Assembly (NCBI GenBank): GCA_002633025.1
Contig: NMRB01000103.1
Span: forward strand, 193,161 to 257,160
DNA: 64,000 bases
Source: Notospermus geniculatus
Taxonomy: Eukaryota > Nemertea > Pilidiophora > Heteronemertea > Lineidae
Direction: 5' to 3'
Part shown: piece by piece, positions 11,521 through 21,960 of the stretch
Numbering within the stretch: the stretch's first letter is position 1
How the letters are laid out: each line of letters begins with the position of its first letter
Notes under the pieces: model-generated
The model's input: the letters and a program-made list of their open reading frames with translations, nothing else
Told to the model about the DNA's origin: nothing
The model's database searches: none
Translations under genes and position numbers: made by a program

Positions 11521-12050
11521 AAAGCAGCCCAACAGGCCTAAATCCAATATACGCACCATTTGGGATGGATAAGCATCACAAACCAACCATACCACACGAC
11601 TGGCAATCACAACCCTGTTGCCAGCACCAAGACGACCACACTTCCAAAGAACATACTGTCGGTAGGCCATGTTGCGGAGTTCTGGTTGTTAACTGGCGTA
11701 TCATGCACCAACATAAATTTCTTGACATATGTGTTATGGCCTGTCAGTCCTCCTACGACACAACTTTGTGCATTCACATAAAAGAATTTCAACACGCAAT
11801 TGTAACTCTTGAACTATTTACATCTTGATCGCCTTGTAAAGTTTGTACACTACTGCCATGGCTCTGGTTGCCGGTTGCCATGAAAGTTCGACCTTGCCGA
11901 TGCCTTAACTGTCCAGTCACCTTTAAGTACCAAGTATGTTTCTCCACTGTTTTTCTCCTGTCCAGTTCCGTCATGTCCGTAGAACAACATGTTTTTTTTC
12001 CTAGGGGGATTTTTACCTCACTCACCAATGGGGGGGGGGGGGGGGGGTCC

Positions 12051-12165
12051 NNNNNNNNNNNNNNNNNNNNNNNNNNNNNNNNNNNNNNNNNNNNNNNNNN
12101 NNNNNNNNNNNNNNNNNNNNNNNNNNNNNNNNNNNNNNNNNNNNNNNNNNNNNNNNNNNNNNNNN
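12051..12165. other. Assembly gap (115 N) next to a G run
   Basis: The gap is directly preceded by about 17 G residues ending at 12047. Frames drawn across the N run are meaningless. Confidence 0.95.
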
Positions 12166-12392
12166 TTACAAATGCACTACCACATGATTTGACGCATTCA
12201 ATATTTTTGTTTCTTGGCTCAATGAAATCTTGCAGTGTATGGAACATTTCACAAATGACTGGATCGAGATGTTCCAGGCGATCTCGACCTATGTGGGATC
12301 CAGCCCTCAAGGATTTCGCTCCTTGCAGCCGAACACGAGTCAGTTTGTCCCCACCTACAGGCATCTGAAGGCAGTCCAGGTCACTGTCTGCA
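12166..12392 (-). CDS. DUF6589-like exon, partial
   Basis: A clear acceptor (TTTTCATTTGCAG) precedes the exon at 12392. The translation contains 'GGDKLTRVRLQGAKSLRAG' and 'DRLEHLDPVICEMFHTLQDF'. This matches the order GGDqLTxxRaxgAkxxR ... dRLexlxPvxxdwHxxxxf of the DUF6589 family, which is repeated in many invertebrate genomes and whose function is unknown. The exon runs into the assembly gap, and the pieces beyond it (11830-12000) do not clearly continue the family. Confidence 0.6.
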
Positions 12393-12568
12393 AATGAAAA
12401 CATAACTTATTTACCCTAAAAAAAGAAATGTGTAAGGGCGTATAAGGCACAAATCATCATCATGGCCCAGTGTGACTACATCTTGCATGCATGTCTTTGT
12501 TACCAACGTTGGAATATGCAAGTCACATTGGTGTTGTGACCGTGATCATATCATATGTATTTGATGTA

Positions 12569-13613
12569 CAGTCTTGTTCGTATTAATATCAACACCTATT
12601 ATCTCAAATATCTCATAAACCACCAAACCAATTTGAATGCGGTTTTCTGCATAAGGTCAGAAATCTTGTTGACTACAACTGGGCATCAGTGTTTTTGCAC
12701 AAGATTCACTTCTTCATTGCGTAATCTGTCATTGAAAAAAGGTCCCAAAAAAAACTTTTTTGTTTCTGGATTTTTCACCAAAATTCCTTTGCCAAAATGA
12801 AGTTATGCCAAAATAAAGGTGATTTAGCAAGTTACTGTGAAAATACGTCGTTTAGTTTTTGAGAAATTGAGGTTTTTGTAAAGCTCTATCTACACCACTT
12901 GTGTTCCACTACCAACAACTTATGAGACGGCCCCTAGATAATAATGCAAACCATACACCATGCATGGGTCACTGTATAGGCAGAGATAAATGTTGTGACC
13001 TGTACTGGTTGTTCATGACATTGTATTGCAAAAAGTAACAGGCATTGAGAAAGAACTTAGTAGCCTTTGTCATCTTTGTTTGAAGTTAACCAGTGCATGA
13101 ATTGGTCACTAAAGCCTCCACACACTTGAAAAATTATTATGTAACACTTTTGCCACATAGGACTCAGCGCTGTTCTATAGATCTATGGATTTTGTATGCA
13201 CTGACGGCCTACACAAGGGACATGAAGTATGGTTTGCATTATTATGTAGGGACCGTCTCATAAGTTGTTGGCAGTGGAAGACAAGTGGTGTTGATATAGC
13301 TTTACAAAAACGTCAATTTTTCAAAAACTAAATGGCCGATTTTGACAGTAACTTGCTAAATCACCTTTATTTTGGCATAACTTCATTCTAGCAAAGGAAT
13401 TTTGGTGAAAAATCCAGAAACAAAAAAGTTTTTTTTGGACCTTTTTTCAACGACAGATTACGCAATGAAGAAGTGAATCTTGTGCAAAAACATTGATGCC
13501 CAGTTGTAGTCAACAAAATGTCTGACCTTATGCAGAAAACCGCATTTAAATTGGTTTGGTGGTTTATGAGATATTTGAGACAATAGGTGTTGATATTAAT
13601 ACGAACAAGACTG
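12569..13613. mobile_element. Fold-back element, 1.05 kb, TA-flanked
   Basis: The left arm (12569 to about 12953) and right arm (about 13228 to 13613) are inverted copies with few mismatches. They begin CAGTCTTGTTCGTATTA and are flanked by TA on both sides (12567-12568, 13614-13615). A spacer of about 270 bp separates them. Each arm carries the same short open frame (at 12555-12800 plus and 13388-13618 minus), expected from arm identity rather than coding. The CAGT start and TA flank fit a Tc1/mariner/pogo-mobilised non-autonomous element. Confidence 0.75.
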
Positions 13614-13619
13614 TACATG

Positions 13620-13775
13620 TATATCGATGCAACAATTCACCTCTTCCAGTCGCCGTATGTTCCTTATTGATCCACTTCTCATATGAGTCCTTGATCTGCA
13701 CACAATCACTGTATTTGGCTTCATTTTTCAGTAGTATTGGCAGCCAAACATTCACGAATTTGCTTCTCATCTCCA
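13620..13775 (-). CDS. Candidate exon, unrecognised
   Basis: The minus strand encodes 'FVNVWLPILLKNEAKYSDCV' and 'SYEKWINKEHTATGRGELLH' in one frame. It ends right at the right terminus of the fold-back element at 13613, which may have inserted into this coding piece. No family was recognised. Confidence 0.25.
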
Positions 13776-13830
13776 ATGGATGGGGATGACAATGTTCAGG
13801 ATTGTACAGACATGTATGGAATATTGTCAG

Positions 13831-14220
13831 TCAAAAATGTGGAGCTTCCTTCTGAAAAGCTTCTAATGGTAGGCAAGTTCGGCCACAGCACAACTCCTTC
13901 AGGGACATGCGCTTGTACGGGAAAATACCGCATTTTCGGAATCCATTGGTTATATTTTCCCTTCTGTCAGTCATGTCAGTGGTTTTCTTCCAGGTTTCTT
14001 TGAAGACAATGCAGAATGTAGCCTTCGTAATGAATTGACTCTCATTGCTTGGGTTCCTCGCGTATGCTTCCATGGTATGGTGGTAGTGCTCTTTCAGAGC
14101 TTTGAAGAAGCTTACATCTAACATGTCTAACGGTTGCAGGAAGTGTGTGAGACGGGGTGGGAGGCAGAAAATAATGATTATGGCTTCCGATCTTAAGATC
14201 AGAATCCATATTTGGTACAA
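13831..14220 (-). pseudogene. pogo/Tigger-type transposase, C-terminal catalytic end
   Basis: The frame contains 'CLPPRLTHFLQPLDMLDVSF', which is the 'LPPxTxHxLQPLDvxvF' block around the last catalytic Asp of pogo-type DDE/D transposases, then 'FITKATFCIVFKETWKKT' and 'NGFRKCGIFPYKR', the usual end of the family. The first two catalytic blocks are absent and no copy of the N-terminus is adjacent, so this is a 3' fragment. It may or may not belong to the same element family as 5935-6434. Confidence 0.8.
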
Positions 14221-15010
14221 ATGAACGTCAGTCTATGCGTGACTTGTCCACCAAGTTTCAATCATGAATGTCCAACAGTCGTTCTTTTATCGCCAGCTCC
14301 AAATGTGCTCCTCTCCGTTGCAAGCACACCTAGAAACGACGTGCAAAATTGTCAGTAACTCTGACTCCTCTAACTCCTCTCTTGGCTGGGGATTGTTCTG
14401 GTAGACGTTATTGTTCTGACATGCCTCAGTTGTGCTAAGACAGGAGCCTACTACTAGTATTTCAAGTGTAATGGGAAGTACTTTGAACTACAGTAACTGT
14501 AGGCATCCCTGAATGTGCTACATGTATAGTTCTAAGAAATATGATGAAACATACCAAGTCCTGCAGAATCCAATCGTATCAACATCAAAGTTTGTAAAAA
14601 AATCGTTGGCTTATGCAATGCTGTTAACTTTAACTGTACCATATCAGTTGGCCTTCCCCTTCCTTTTTGTGCCATTGGGGACTTCGACATGTTTGACTTG
14701 CTTTTCCTCTTTCTGTTCCGATGGTTTCTGAAGTGTTGGAATCTGCAATGATTGAAATGTCGATGATTGTTGGGACATAATAATAATAATTTTCAAAAAA
14801 GATCTTTTAGGCATGTTAGCAGGTTATGTCTATGCCTGAGCAAGTCGTAAATAAAAGGCTCGCCCAACAAACATGACATGCATGGACCCCTTGCTAAAAA
14901 TCGGCACTATGTATATCGGGTTGGCCCCCCAAAACTGGATCATTTGTTACCTGCCCGTAACTTCTACAGTTCGGATATTGAGTCAACCTTGTGATATAAC
15001 ATACCAAATA
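14221..15010. other. Mostly gene-free; one decayed exon-like piece
   Basis: At 14575-14745 the minus strand gives a lysine-rich piece (KPSEQKEEKQVKHVEVP) and 'NDFFTNFDVDTIGFCRTW', but with two internal stops. It is preceded by a CAG and followed by GTATGT. This is too weak to call. The rest shows nothing. Confidence 0.25.
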
Positions 15011-15014
15011 TCAT

Positions 15015-15525
15015 TAATTAGCCCGCTTGGCCGCAAGGCCCAGCAGGGCTTATGCTGTGGTTGCGGTCATTGAGTGGTGGTCTGTCGTGCGTCAGTCCGT
15101 ACGGCGGTACGACGGTACGTCCGTAAACTTTTGGTTCGTTAGCGCTCTAGTGCCTTTATTTTTGGATGAATCTTTTTTATCTTTGGTAGGTGTATATATG
15201 GGCCTAAAATCAAGATTGAGTTCGATTTTGGCCACAGTTGGATTCCTATTTTGGCCTCCAAGGGGCGTTTTGTGAAAAATTTCAAAGGGTTATATTTTGA
15301 TAATGGTTTGAACAATCATGTTGAAACTTTGTACACGTGTGTACCTCTAGGTTATAGCAACCTGCAGACAAAATTTTCGTGGAGTCTGATTCTTGACTTT
15401 GCCACTAGGGGGCCAAAACCAACATCACTGAAAGTACTGTTTCTCCCTTCCCAAGAGACGGATCTTTGTCAAATTTTTACCATGGGTATATCTAATAGGG
15501 ATACATAAGATATAGTACTCGAGTT
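15015..15525 (+). repeat. Dispersed repeat family 2 (GGCCGCAAGGCCCAGCAGGG)
   Basis: The block from GGCCGCAAGGCCCAGCAGGG through 'GTCCGTAAACTTTTGG' and 'CCTCTAGGTTATAGCAACC' to 'TAATAGGGATACATAAGATA' recurs almost intact at 50515-50985. Its 3' continuation 'GACCTATTGCTTTGAAACTT' is found at 16590-16700 and 51050-51100. Not coding. Confidence 0.8.
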
Positions 15526-15527
15526 TT

Positions 15528-16586
15528 TAGCTCACTGGGGTGAGCTATTACGATGGTGCAGCGTCCGTCGTCGTCGTCCGTCGTTGTCCGTTAGCAGGGC
15601 ACGTTTCGTAACCGCTGGAGCTATTGATCTGAAACTTGGTACATATATACCCCTAGGTCAGATGACCCACGACACCAAGTTTCGGTCCGATTCGACTCTC
15701 AGTTTGGCCACCAGGTGGCGGAAACCAAAAACACAAAAAGTACAATAACTCCTGAACTAATGACTAGATCATCTTCAAATTTTTATCATAGGTGTAGCTA
15801 ATAAGGATACATAACATATATAACGGGTTTTTGATTTGACCTACTTTTCAAGGTCACAGAGGTCAAAGTTCGACAAAAGTGACGAACCTGCCACAGTTTG
15901 TCATTATTTCACCGAGCAACTTCATATCTTGCATAAACATGCATTGGAGGGGTACCTTAAAAAATACCAAGTTTCGGCCCGATTCGACATCCAATATGGC
16001 CGCCAGGTGGCGTAACCTGAAAATCAAGTAAGTGCTATTACTCAGGAACGGCTTGACGCAGAGTGCTCAAATTTGATATTTACCTCCATCTAGATGACCT
16101 TTACATGCATGTCAAATTTCGGCCTGATTTGACTTCAAACATGGCCACCAGGTGGCGTAACCCAAAAATCATCAAAGTGCTGTAACTCAGGAACGCCTTA
16201 ACCCAAAGCGCTCCAATGTGCTATGTGGCCCCCTGCAGATGACCTTTATGTCCATGTGAAGTTTCGGCCCGATCGGACATCCAATATGGCCGCCAGGTGG
16301 CGTAACTCGAAAATCATCAAAGTGCTGTAACTCAGGAACGACTTGACCCAAAGTGCTCCAATGTGCTATGTGGTCCCCTGCAGATGACCTTTATGTACAT
16401 GTGAAGTTGCAGCCCGATCGGACATCTAATATGGCCGCCAGGTGGCATAACCCAAAAATCATCAAAGTCTTTTCTGGGAATGACTTGACCCAGATTGCTC
16501 ATAACTGATATGTACATGTACCTCCCTCTGTCATTAGACTATTATGTCCAACCCAGTGAGCACATGGTCCATGGACCATTTCATTA
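15528..16586 (+). repeat. AGCTCAC-headed repeat with four 145-bp modules
   Basis: The head is TTTTTAGCTCACTGGGGTGA (15522) with CGTCGTCGTCCGTCG. The module word CAATATGGCCGCCAGGTGGC or its variants starts at 15992, 16136, 16282 and 16427, giving spacings of 144, 146 and 145 bp. The tail GAGCACATGGTCCATGGACC ends near 16585. This is the most complete copy in the window. Confidence 0.8.
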
Positions 16587-17057
16587 ATTTGACCAGTACT
16601 TCTCAAGTTCACAGAGGTCAAAGTCCGCCTGAAATTACGAAATTGGCTGTTTTTGTTACGGTTTGACCTATTGCTTTGAAACTTTGCACGTATCTACATG
16701 TACCTCATGTACCTCTAAACAGCATGGTGGTGCTTCATTGCTCGCGTGGGGGTTACCAAATCCAATTTCTCCTTTTGGTAAAGACACAAACCTGTTCATT
16801 TTTAGCTCAATAGATCGGCGTTTTTTAATGGGCAAGTGCCCTTATGTGCATGGCGAGATATTTTTGACCTACATGTAATCTGCCCAAGGTACCACTCTTC
16901 AAACATTTTGTCACCACCTCTGTAATTACACTTGACGGAAAGGGCAGGTAGCCTATTGTCGAATCATAACCCTAATTTGGGTTAGGGTCGTATAGGTCTT
17001 TTCATTGTGCACGCAGTAATTAGGCCTAGCCCTGATTAGGGTCATCTGGACCTAATT
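16587..17057 (+). repeat. Family 2 tail followed by unique DNA
   Basis: 16590-16700 repeats the 3' part of family 2 (CACAGAGGTCAAAGT, GACCTATTGCTTTGAAACTT). From there to 17057 I see no gene. 'GGGTTAGGGTC' words near 16980 are isolated, not a telomere array. Confidence 0.5.
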
Positions 17058-17205
17058 GGGCCGTATGCACCAAGCGAAGATTATCTTGAACTCAGGTTGA
17101 GCCACAACTTTTCCATTGTCACATCAGGCCCTGGCAAACCTGAACAATTGAAAAGTTGTGGCTCAACCTGAGTTGAAGATAATCTTCGCTTGGTGCATAT
17201 GGCCC
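17058..17205. mobile_element. MITE, 148 bp, long inverted repeat
   Basis: The left arm GGGCC-TATGCACCAAGCG...CACAACTTTTC (17058 to about 17115) and its inverse (about 17149-17205) match over about 55 bp with one or two indels. The loop is about 35 bp. No obvious target-site duplication. Confidence 0.85.
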
Positions 17206-17472
17206 ATCTGTCATACTGTATGACGGTGGAAGTTTATGTGCTTGACGAAAGGCGTGAGCTCGGCAGGCAACACACTTGATAAAATCTTGCTCCTCATCAT
17301 CACCAGGGCCTTCTGAAAATCACTTTGTTTCGCAGTCTCCCTCCACGTCATTTTTTTCTGCGGCTGGGTTTCTAGCAAACATGTTTGCCAAGTAGATTAT
17401 TCATTCTAATTTCCTAATTTTCAAAAGAAAGACAGGGAAAGAAAAAAAGAGAGGAAAAGCGGCGAAAAAAAT

Positions 17473-17546
17473 CGCCCCAATCGGGAGTTGAACCGGGGAC
17501 CTGCGGTGTATAAGGCGAACGCTCCAGCCGATTGAGCTGTCGAGAA
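17473..17546 (-). repeat. tRNA-like sequence (SINE head or tRNA pseudogene)
   Basis: On the minus strand CAGCTCAATCGGCTGG (A-box-like) and GGTTCAACTCC (B box) are spaced as in a tRNA. A T-rich tract follows. The anticodon stem does not pair well, so it is not called a functional tRNA. Confidence 0.55.
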
Positions 17547-17689
17547 ATCTGGAAGCGACGGCGTTACATCGAGACATGCTTATCTGTGGGCATGAATATA
17601 ATTAGCTGAACGTGCATGCAAGAAAATATTCGTACTGCATACCCAGCAGTTAGCTGAGCAAATAACCACTTCGTATAAATATATGGTAA

Positions 17690-18310
17690 ATTTCAGTCAG
17701 ATTCGACGTCAAATATGGCCGCCAGGGAGCCATCTTGAAAATTGGACTTCGACCCACACCTCGTATATAGTGGTAGCTAGGGTGCTTTAACTGAGCCTAA
17801 ATATGTGTCTTGGTCCGTCTACTTATATGCCAAATTTCGGTTCGATTGGACTTCAGCATGGCTGCCAGGCGGCCATCTTGAAAAATTGACGTTGGCCATA
17901 TCTCATCGGTAGTAAATGTTACGATGTTTCACTATTGTCTAAATATCTATGCAAGTATCCTGTACATTCCTGCTGAAATTTCAGTCCCAACGAACGTCAC
18001 GTGTGGCCACCAGGTGGCCATATTCAAAAATAGAATTTTTGACATCTGTGACCCAGACAGGAAAGCAGTTTGTTTACAAATACCACTTGTATTCATTGTA
18101 TTCAGAAATTGTACTCCTTCTGGGTGCCATCACCCGAGTTTATGTCACTGACTGATAATAGTGATCAGATCATAAAAAAATACTTTCTTGGTGTGTTCAG
18201 CTTTATCTTATCTGTACTGATCCTTCAACATTCACCATGTGAGTCACAGTTTCACAGTTAACCACGGAGACTTGTCACAGAGGTGAGCACAATGGGCCTG
18301 GCCATTTCAT
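17690..18310 (+). repeat. 145-bp-module repeat copy
   Basis: The module word starts near 17710, 17854 and 17998, giving 144-bp steps, each followed by 'CCATCTTGAAAA' or a variant. The tail 'GTGAGCACAATGGGCCTGGC' ends near 18308. Confidence 0.75.
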
Positions 18311-18841
18311 ATTGTATAGATACTTCTCCACTGTGATTCCAGCATTGACTCATGATCATTTTTACGTTCAGTTTTTGGTTGCAACACTTGTCCTGTGAGC
18401 TGGTTGACACTAATCTGTAGCTTGGCATTTTCAGCTTTGATCTCATCCACAGAGCTGCGACAATACTCAATATCTAGCTTTTCCAGCTTTCTCATAGTGA
18501 TGTCAAGCTTGGACTCGTAAGTTGTGTCATCACTGCCTGCCTCATTGGGACTCATTGGGGGGGGGGGGGGGGGGNNNAGCAGGGGCAGGTGTCACCACCA
18601 CAATGTTCTTTGTGCTTATGCTCGCATTATCTTTCCTCACCTAAGCCTCTATCTCAGCTAAAGAGATCTTTTCACCGTTAGGAATCGATACTGCAACATT
18701 ACCTGTGCTTAAAGCCGGTTGTCCCTTGTTATTCTTAAGCAATTTTTTGGCCAAATCGCCTTTTCTCGGTGTACTTCCCGCCATCTTCCTGGACATCATG
18801 TCCATCTTCGCAACGCCACCACAAGCACGTAAAACAACCAA
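18307..18841 (-). pseudogene. ORF1-like coiled-coil protein remnant
   Basis: From 18841 the frame encodes a basic start (MSRKMAGSTPRKGDLAKKLL), a stop at 18641 and a G-run plus three N (18557-18577). It then gives 'KLDITMRKLEKLD' and 'VDEIKAENAKLQISVNQLTG', a heptad-like coiled coil. This layout is like the ORF1 of non-LTR retrotransposons, whose coiled coil is followed by an RNA-binding domain. That domain is missing here. A cysteine-containing frame at 18735-18950 lies upstream. Identification is by composition, not by a signature motif. Confidence 0.4.
18575..18577. other. Ambiguous bases after a G run
   Basis: Three N follow an 18-G run (18557-18574). Confidence 0.95.
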
Positions 18842-19179
18842 CAGTCTTATGTTGGATTTTCACTTCAGCAGCACAAGACGCCCCATGCACCTGTCTAATT
18901 AAACTGAGGATGCTGGCAATGGTGACAATAGCCATTTCTTTAGTGCACATTTCCTCCTGAAGTATAACAAGGAGGCGGGTATCAAATTAGTTCTACAAAG
19001 AGAACCAAACTACGCTTTAACCTATATACACTTTATACAAAGATATCCCAAATGGAAAAAGTGGCTAACTATATCATACTGCTTATACTTTGGCTGCGGA
19101 GGGGACTGCCTTAGCGAAGGGACTTCGCTGCCGCTCCACATCCCTCATGTTAATTATGCCCTCGCTCAACGAAGTTGAG

Positions 19180-19995
19180 ATGGGGGCATTATGTTCTCAA
19201 TTGGTTTCCGTCGTCCGCCGCCGCGTCCGCCGCCTCATCCTATTCCGGACTATACTCAAGAACGGGTTGTCGGATTGATCTCATATTTCTGTGGTGTAAC
19301 TGGGTGGTTCAGAGGAGGTGCCCTATCGATTTTGGTTGCGATTCGATATTCAATATGGCCGCCAGGAGGATATCTTGGAGTTTGCATTCCGGACTGTAAC
19401 TCAAGAACGGGTTGCCCGATTTATCTCATATTTGCGTGATGTAATGGGGTGGATCAGGGGAGGTTCCCTATCGATTTTGGTTGCGACCCCATATTCAATA
19501 TGGCCGCCACGAAGATTTCTTGGTTTTAGCATTCCGGACCATAACTCAAGAACGGAATGCCCGATTTATGTCATATTTGCATGGTGTAATGGGGTCGATA
19601 TGGGGAGGTTCCCTATCGATTTTGGTTGCGACCCGATATTCAATATGGCCGCCAGGAAGACATCTTGGTTTTAGCATCCCGGACCATAACTCAAGAATGG
19701 AATGCCCGATTGATCTCATATTTGCATGGTGTTATGGGGTCGATCGGGGGAGGTTCCCTATCGATTTTGGTTGCGATCCAATATTCAACATGGCCGCCAG
19801 GAAGATATCTTGGTTTTAGCATTCCGTACCGTAACTCAAGAACGGGTTGCCTGATTTATTTTATATTTGGGTGATGTAATGGCCTGGATCAGGGGAGGTT
19901 CCCTATCGATTTTAGTTGCGACCCAATATTCAATATGGCTGCCAGGAAGACATCTTTGTTTTAGCATTCCGGATCGTGACTCAAGAACAGGTGAC
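19180..19995 (+). repeat. Tandem array, exact 145-bp unit, five copies
   Basis: CAATATGG (or CAACATGG) of each unit starts at 19351, 19496, 19641, 19786 and 19931, a step of exactly 145 bp. Every unit also contains ACTCAAGAACGG, 'GGAGGTTCCCTATCGATTTT' and 'GGTTGCGA'. The open frames of 60-118 codons across it are by-products, because 145 is not a multiple of three. Confidence 0.9.
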
Positions 19996-20059
19996 CCGAT
20001 ATTCAGCGTGATGCACCAGAGCGGGGGCATACTTGCAATCGCCCCGATTGCGTTATATC

Positions 20060-20535
20060 TAGTTGTGGAAAAGGTTGTCTCCCCTTTCCAATTGGCTGCC
20101 GCCATAATGTCCTTCATGGGAACATCTTTCACCAACGCCCAAGACGTAGCGTGCCCCCTGACATCGTGTGCGCGACACTTGACCCTATCCTTGATAGATG
20201 AACTATCGTAGGCCCACTGGATGGTCTCTCTCATCCATCGACTTAGTGTGTCAGGAGAGCAAGGATGGTTTCTTCCACTAGCATATGTCAGAAACAATTG
20301 TTTATGATCCTTGCGCAGAGTCTCGGTGCGTTGGATATAAAACTTAAAGCCCGGCAAGGACACAACCACTTATCCTCAAAAACACTTGAAACAGACTTCA
20401 TGTCTGGGAGGAAGATGGCTTTGCTTAGATAAGAAGGGGCCTCATTCTTTAGCAAGGAAACCTGGCTGAGGCTGCCGCAACAAGGAACAAGGCTTTCCAT
20501 GAAAGAAATTTGAGGTCTGCTGAATCCAAGGGATC
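20060..20535 (-). pseudogene. DIRS-type tyrosine recombinase fragment
   Basis: The minus strand gives 'DLKFLSWKALFLVAAASA' (20480-20530), 'WLCPCRAL' (20350), 'YIQRTETLRKDHKQLFL' and 'SPDTLSRWMRETI'. It then gives the catalytic block 'AHDVRGHATSWALVKDV' (HxxR) and 'ANWKGETTFSTTRY' with the nucleophile tyrosine. This is the integrase of DIRS-like retrotransposons, which inserts the element by recombination instead of DDE chemistry. A frameshift near 20355 and another near 20460 break it. The region carrying the first catalytic arginine falls at the second break. Confidence 0.75.
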
Positions 20536-20554
20536 TTTGGTGGGGTAAGAGTGA

Positions 20555-20845
20555 TCAGGACTTGCTGCTCAATATCAGCAGACAGTACACAACTTCTTTT
20601 ATCTCATCATTTTGCATGTGAGGATATACATCAGGCTTTAATTTCTCTGATGCACTGGAGTACATCCCAAGCAAAATCTCGCTCTCAAGGACGGTATGCT
20701 TGCTACTTCTCACAGTACCACCTCTAAACTGGCAGTGGTAACGCTGATGTGCGTTTTTAGCTTGACCCAAATTCCGTGTGCCTATGGTCCCTTGTAGGCA
20801 CAGGAAGTCAGGGGCAAGTTGGACATAGAACCAGTCAATTCTCAA
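20555..20845 (-). other. Unrecognised minus-strand frame upstream of the recombinase
   Basis: A 96-codon frame (MRIDWFYVQLAPDFLCLQGT at its start) has protein-like composition. It could be part of the same DIRS element or a separate piece. No motif supports either. Confidence 0.2.
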
Positions 20846-20938
20846 CCCATGAAATCACTGGCCAGTCTCATCGGTTGAACTGAAGGAGAGATATGACACT
20901 TTTTGATTGGTATAACCTACATGTAGTTGTGGAATCCA

Positions 20939-21108
20939 GGTAAAAAAGGCACTGGTAAAAAAGGCACCGGTAAAAAAGGCACGGTAAAAAAGGCACTGGT
21001 AAAAAAGGCACTGGTAAAAAAGGCACCGGTAAAAAAGGCACCCCTTGGTAAAAAAGGCACCGGTAAAAAAGGCACATAAAAATCACCGGGTAGGTAAAAA
21101 AGGCACAC
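20939..21108. repeat. Left array of 15-bp units
   Basis: Repeats of GGTAAAAAAGGCACT or GGCACC, about ten units, with one CACCCCTT variant near 21050. The minus-strand frames over it (FFTGAFFTSAFF-type) are repeat by-products. Confidence 0.9.
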
Positions 21109-21421
21109 TTGTCAGAAAACTGCACGAGGTGGTGGAATAAGGAATCATGTTTCATTTATGGCAGATTTCTGTCCATTTCCCATTGATATTATAATCCCAG
21201 TTGGTCCGACATTGAAGGGATTTGTAAGTTTGCATTTTCCCGCTCTTATTGTAGGCCTTTCTGTTCTATTCTCGGTGCCTTTCCCAGTACCGTACCTTTT
21301 AAGGTTCTACATCCATCATTCAAGCAATGACATCCAAGAATCAGCTCTCCCCCTTGAATTGGGTGCGGTTATTCATGGCTGCCAGTGGATAAAGGAGATT
21401 GGGAAGATGTCTAAGTTCTGG

Positions 21422-21450
21422 GGGGGTGGGGGTGGGGGTGGGGGTGGGGG
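21422..21450. repeat. G/GT-rich microsatellite
   Basis: GGGGGTGGG repeated four times, inside the 1-kb element. Confidence 0.9.
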
Positions 21451-21509
21451 GCTTACATCATATACCGGGTTGCTCCCAGATGTAATCAATAGACGCACAA
21501 ATAAGCCTT

Positions 21510-21643
21510 CAGGGCCGGGTTGCACAAAACTCATGTTAGCGCTAACATGATGTTAGCACTAACATTATGTTAAATGACGTGAAATGACAATGGATTTTGA
21601 CGTCATCTAACATAAAACATGAGTTTTGTGCAACCGGCCCCTG
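21510..21643. mobile_element. MITE, 134 bp, nested
   Basis: The left end CAGGGCCGGGTTGCACAAAA and the right end TTTTGTGCAACCGGCCCCTG are inverse over about 30 bp, including ACTCATGTTA. The inner part has GTTAGCGCTAAC and GTTAGCACTAAC hairpin words. It lies inside the 20932-21964 element. Confidence 0.85.
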
Positions 21644-21806
21644 AAAATTAAAGAAAATGGTGAATTCGGGAAAAAAATATACCTTAGTTCACCAATGCAA
21701 ATACCAATACGCCTTGCAAAACGTGACTAAGTTCAAATTAATTTTTTTCATTTCGGGGAAACTGGCTTTAAACACTGTTAAAGAGCACAAGGAGTCCAAA
21801 AAGTCA

Positions 21807-21960
21807 GTAGTGCCTTTTTTACCTACCCGGCGATTTTTATGTGCCTTTTTTCCGGTGCCTTTTTTACCAGTGCCTTTTTTACCATTGCCTATTTTACCAG
21901 TGCCTTTTTTACCGTGCCTTTTTTACCGGTGCCTTTTTTACCAGTGCCTTTTTTACCGTA
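21807..21960. repeat. Right array of 15-bp units (inverse of left array)
   Basis: GTGCCTTTTTTACC units, about nine, being the reverse complement of the left array. Confidence 0.9.

Noticed and set aside
11016-11522. 168-codon plus-strand ORF
   Set aside because: It runs through the repeat tail and the 47-50 bp tandem array, with no domain and with unit-dependent sequence.
11789-12403. 204-codon minus-strand ORF across the gap
   Set aside because: The middle is N and a poly-Pro run made by the G tract. Only the part from 12166 to 12392 is supported.
12555-12800. Conserved small ORF shared by both arms of the fold-back element
   Set aside because: Identity follows from the inverted duplication of the arms. 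There is no independent sign of coding selection.
16970-17040. Telomere-like GGGTTAGGGTC words (also 48795-48850)
   Set aside because: Only isolated, irregular words. No TTAGGG array of even three consecutive units.
17473-17546. Functional tRNA gene
   Set aside because: A and B boxes are present, but the anticodon stem does not pair acceptably.
19318-19874. Overlapping plus-strand ORFs of 82-118 codons
   Set aside because: They are produced by the 145-bp tandem array, and the same text is read in different frames in successive units.
20868-21155. 95-codon minus ORF rich in FFTGAFF/FLPVPFL
   Set aside because: Pure translation of the 15-bp repeat array in two frames.
20939-21960. Regular short repeats resembling a CRISPR array
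   Set aside because: The units are contiguous with no unique spacers, occur in two inverted arrays, and lie in a eukaryotic context.
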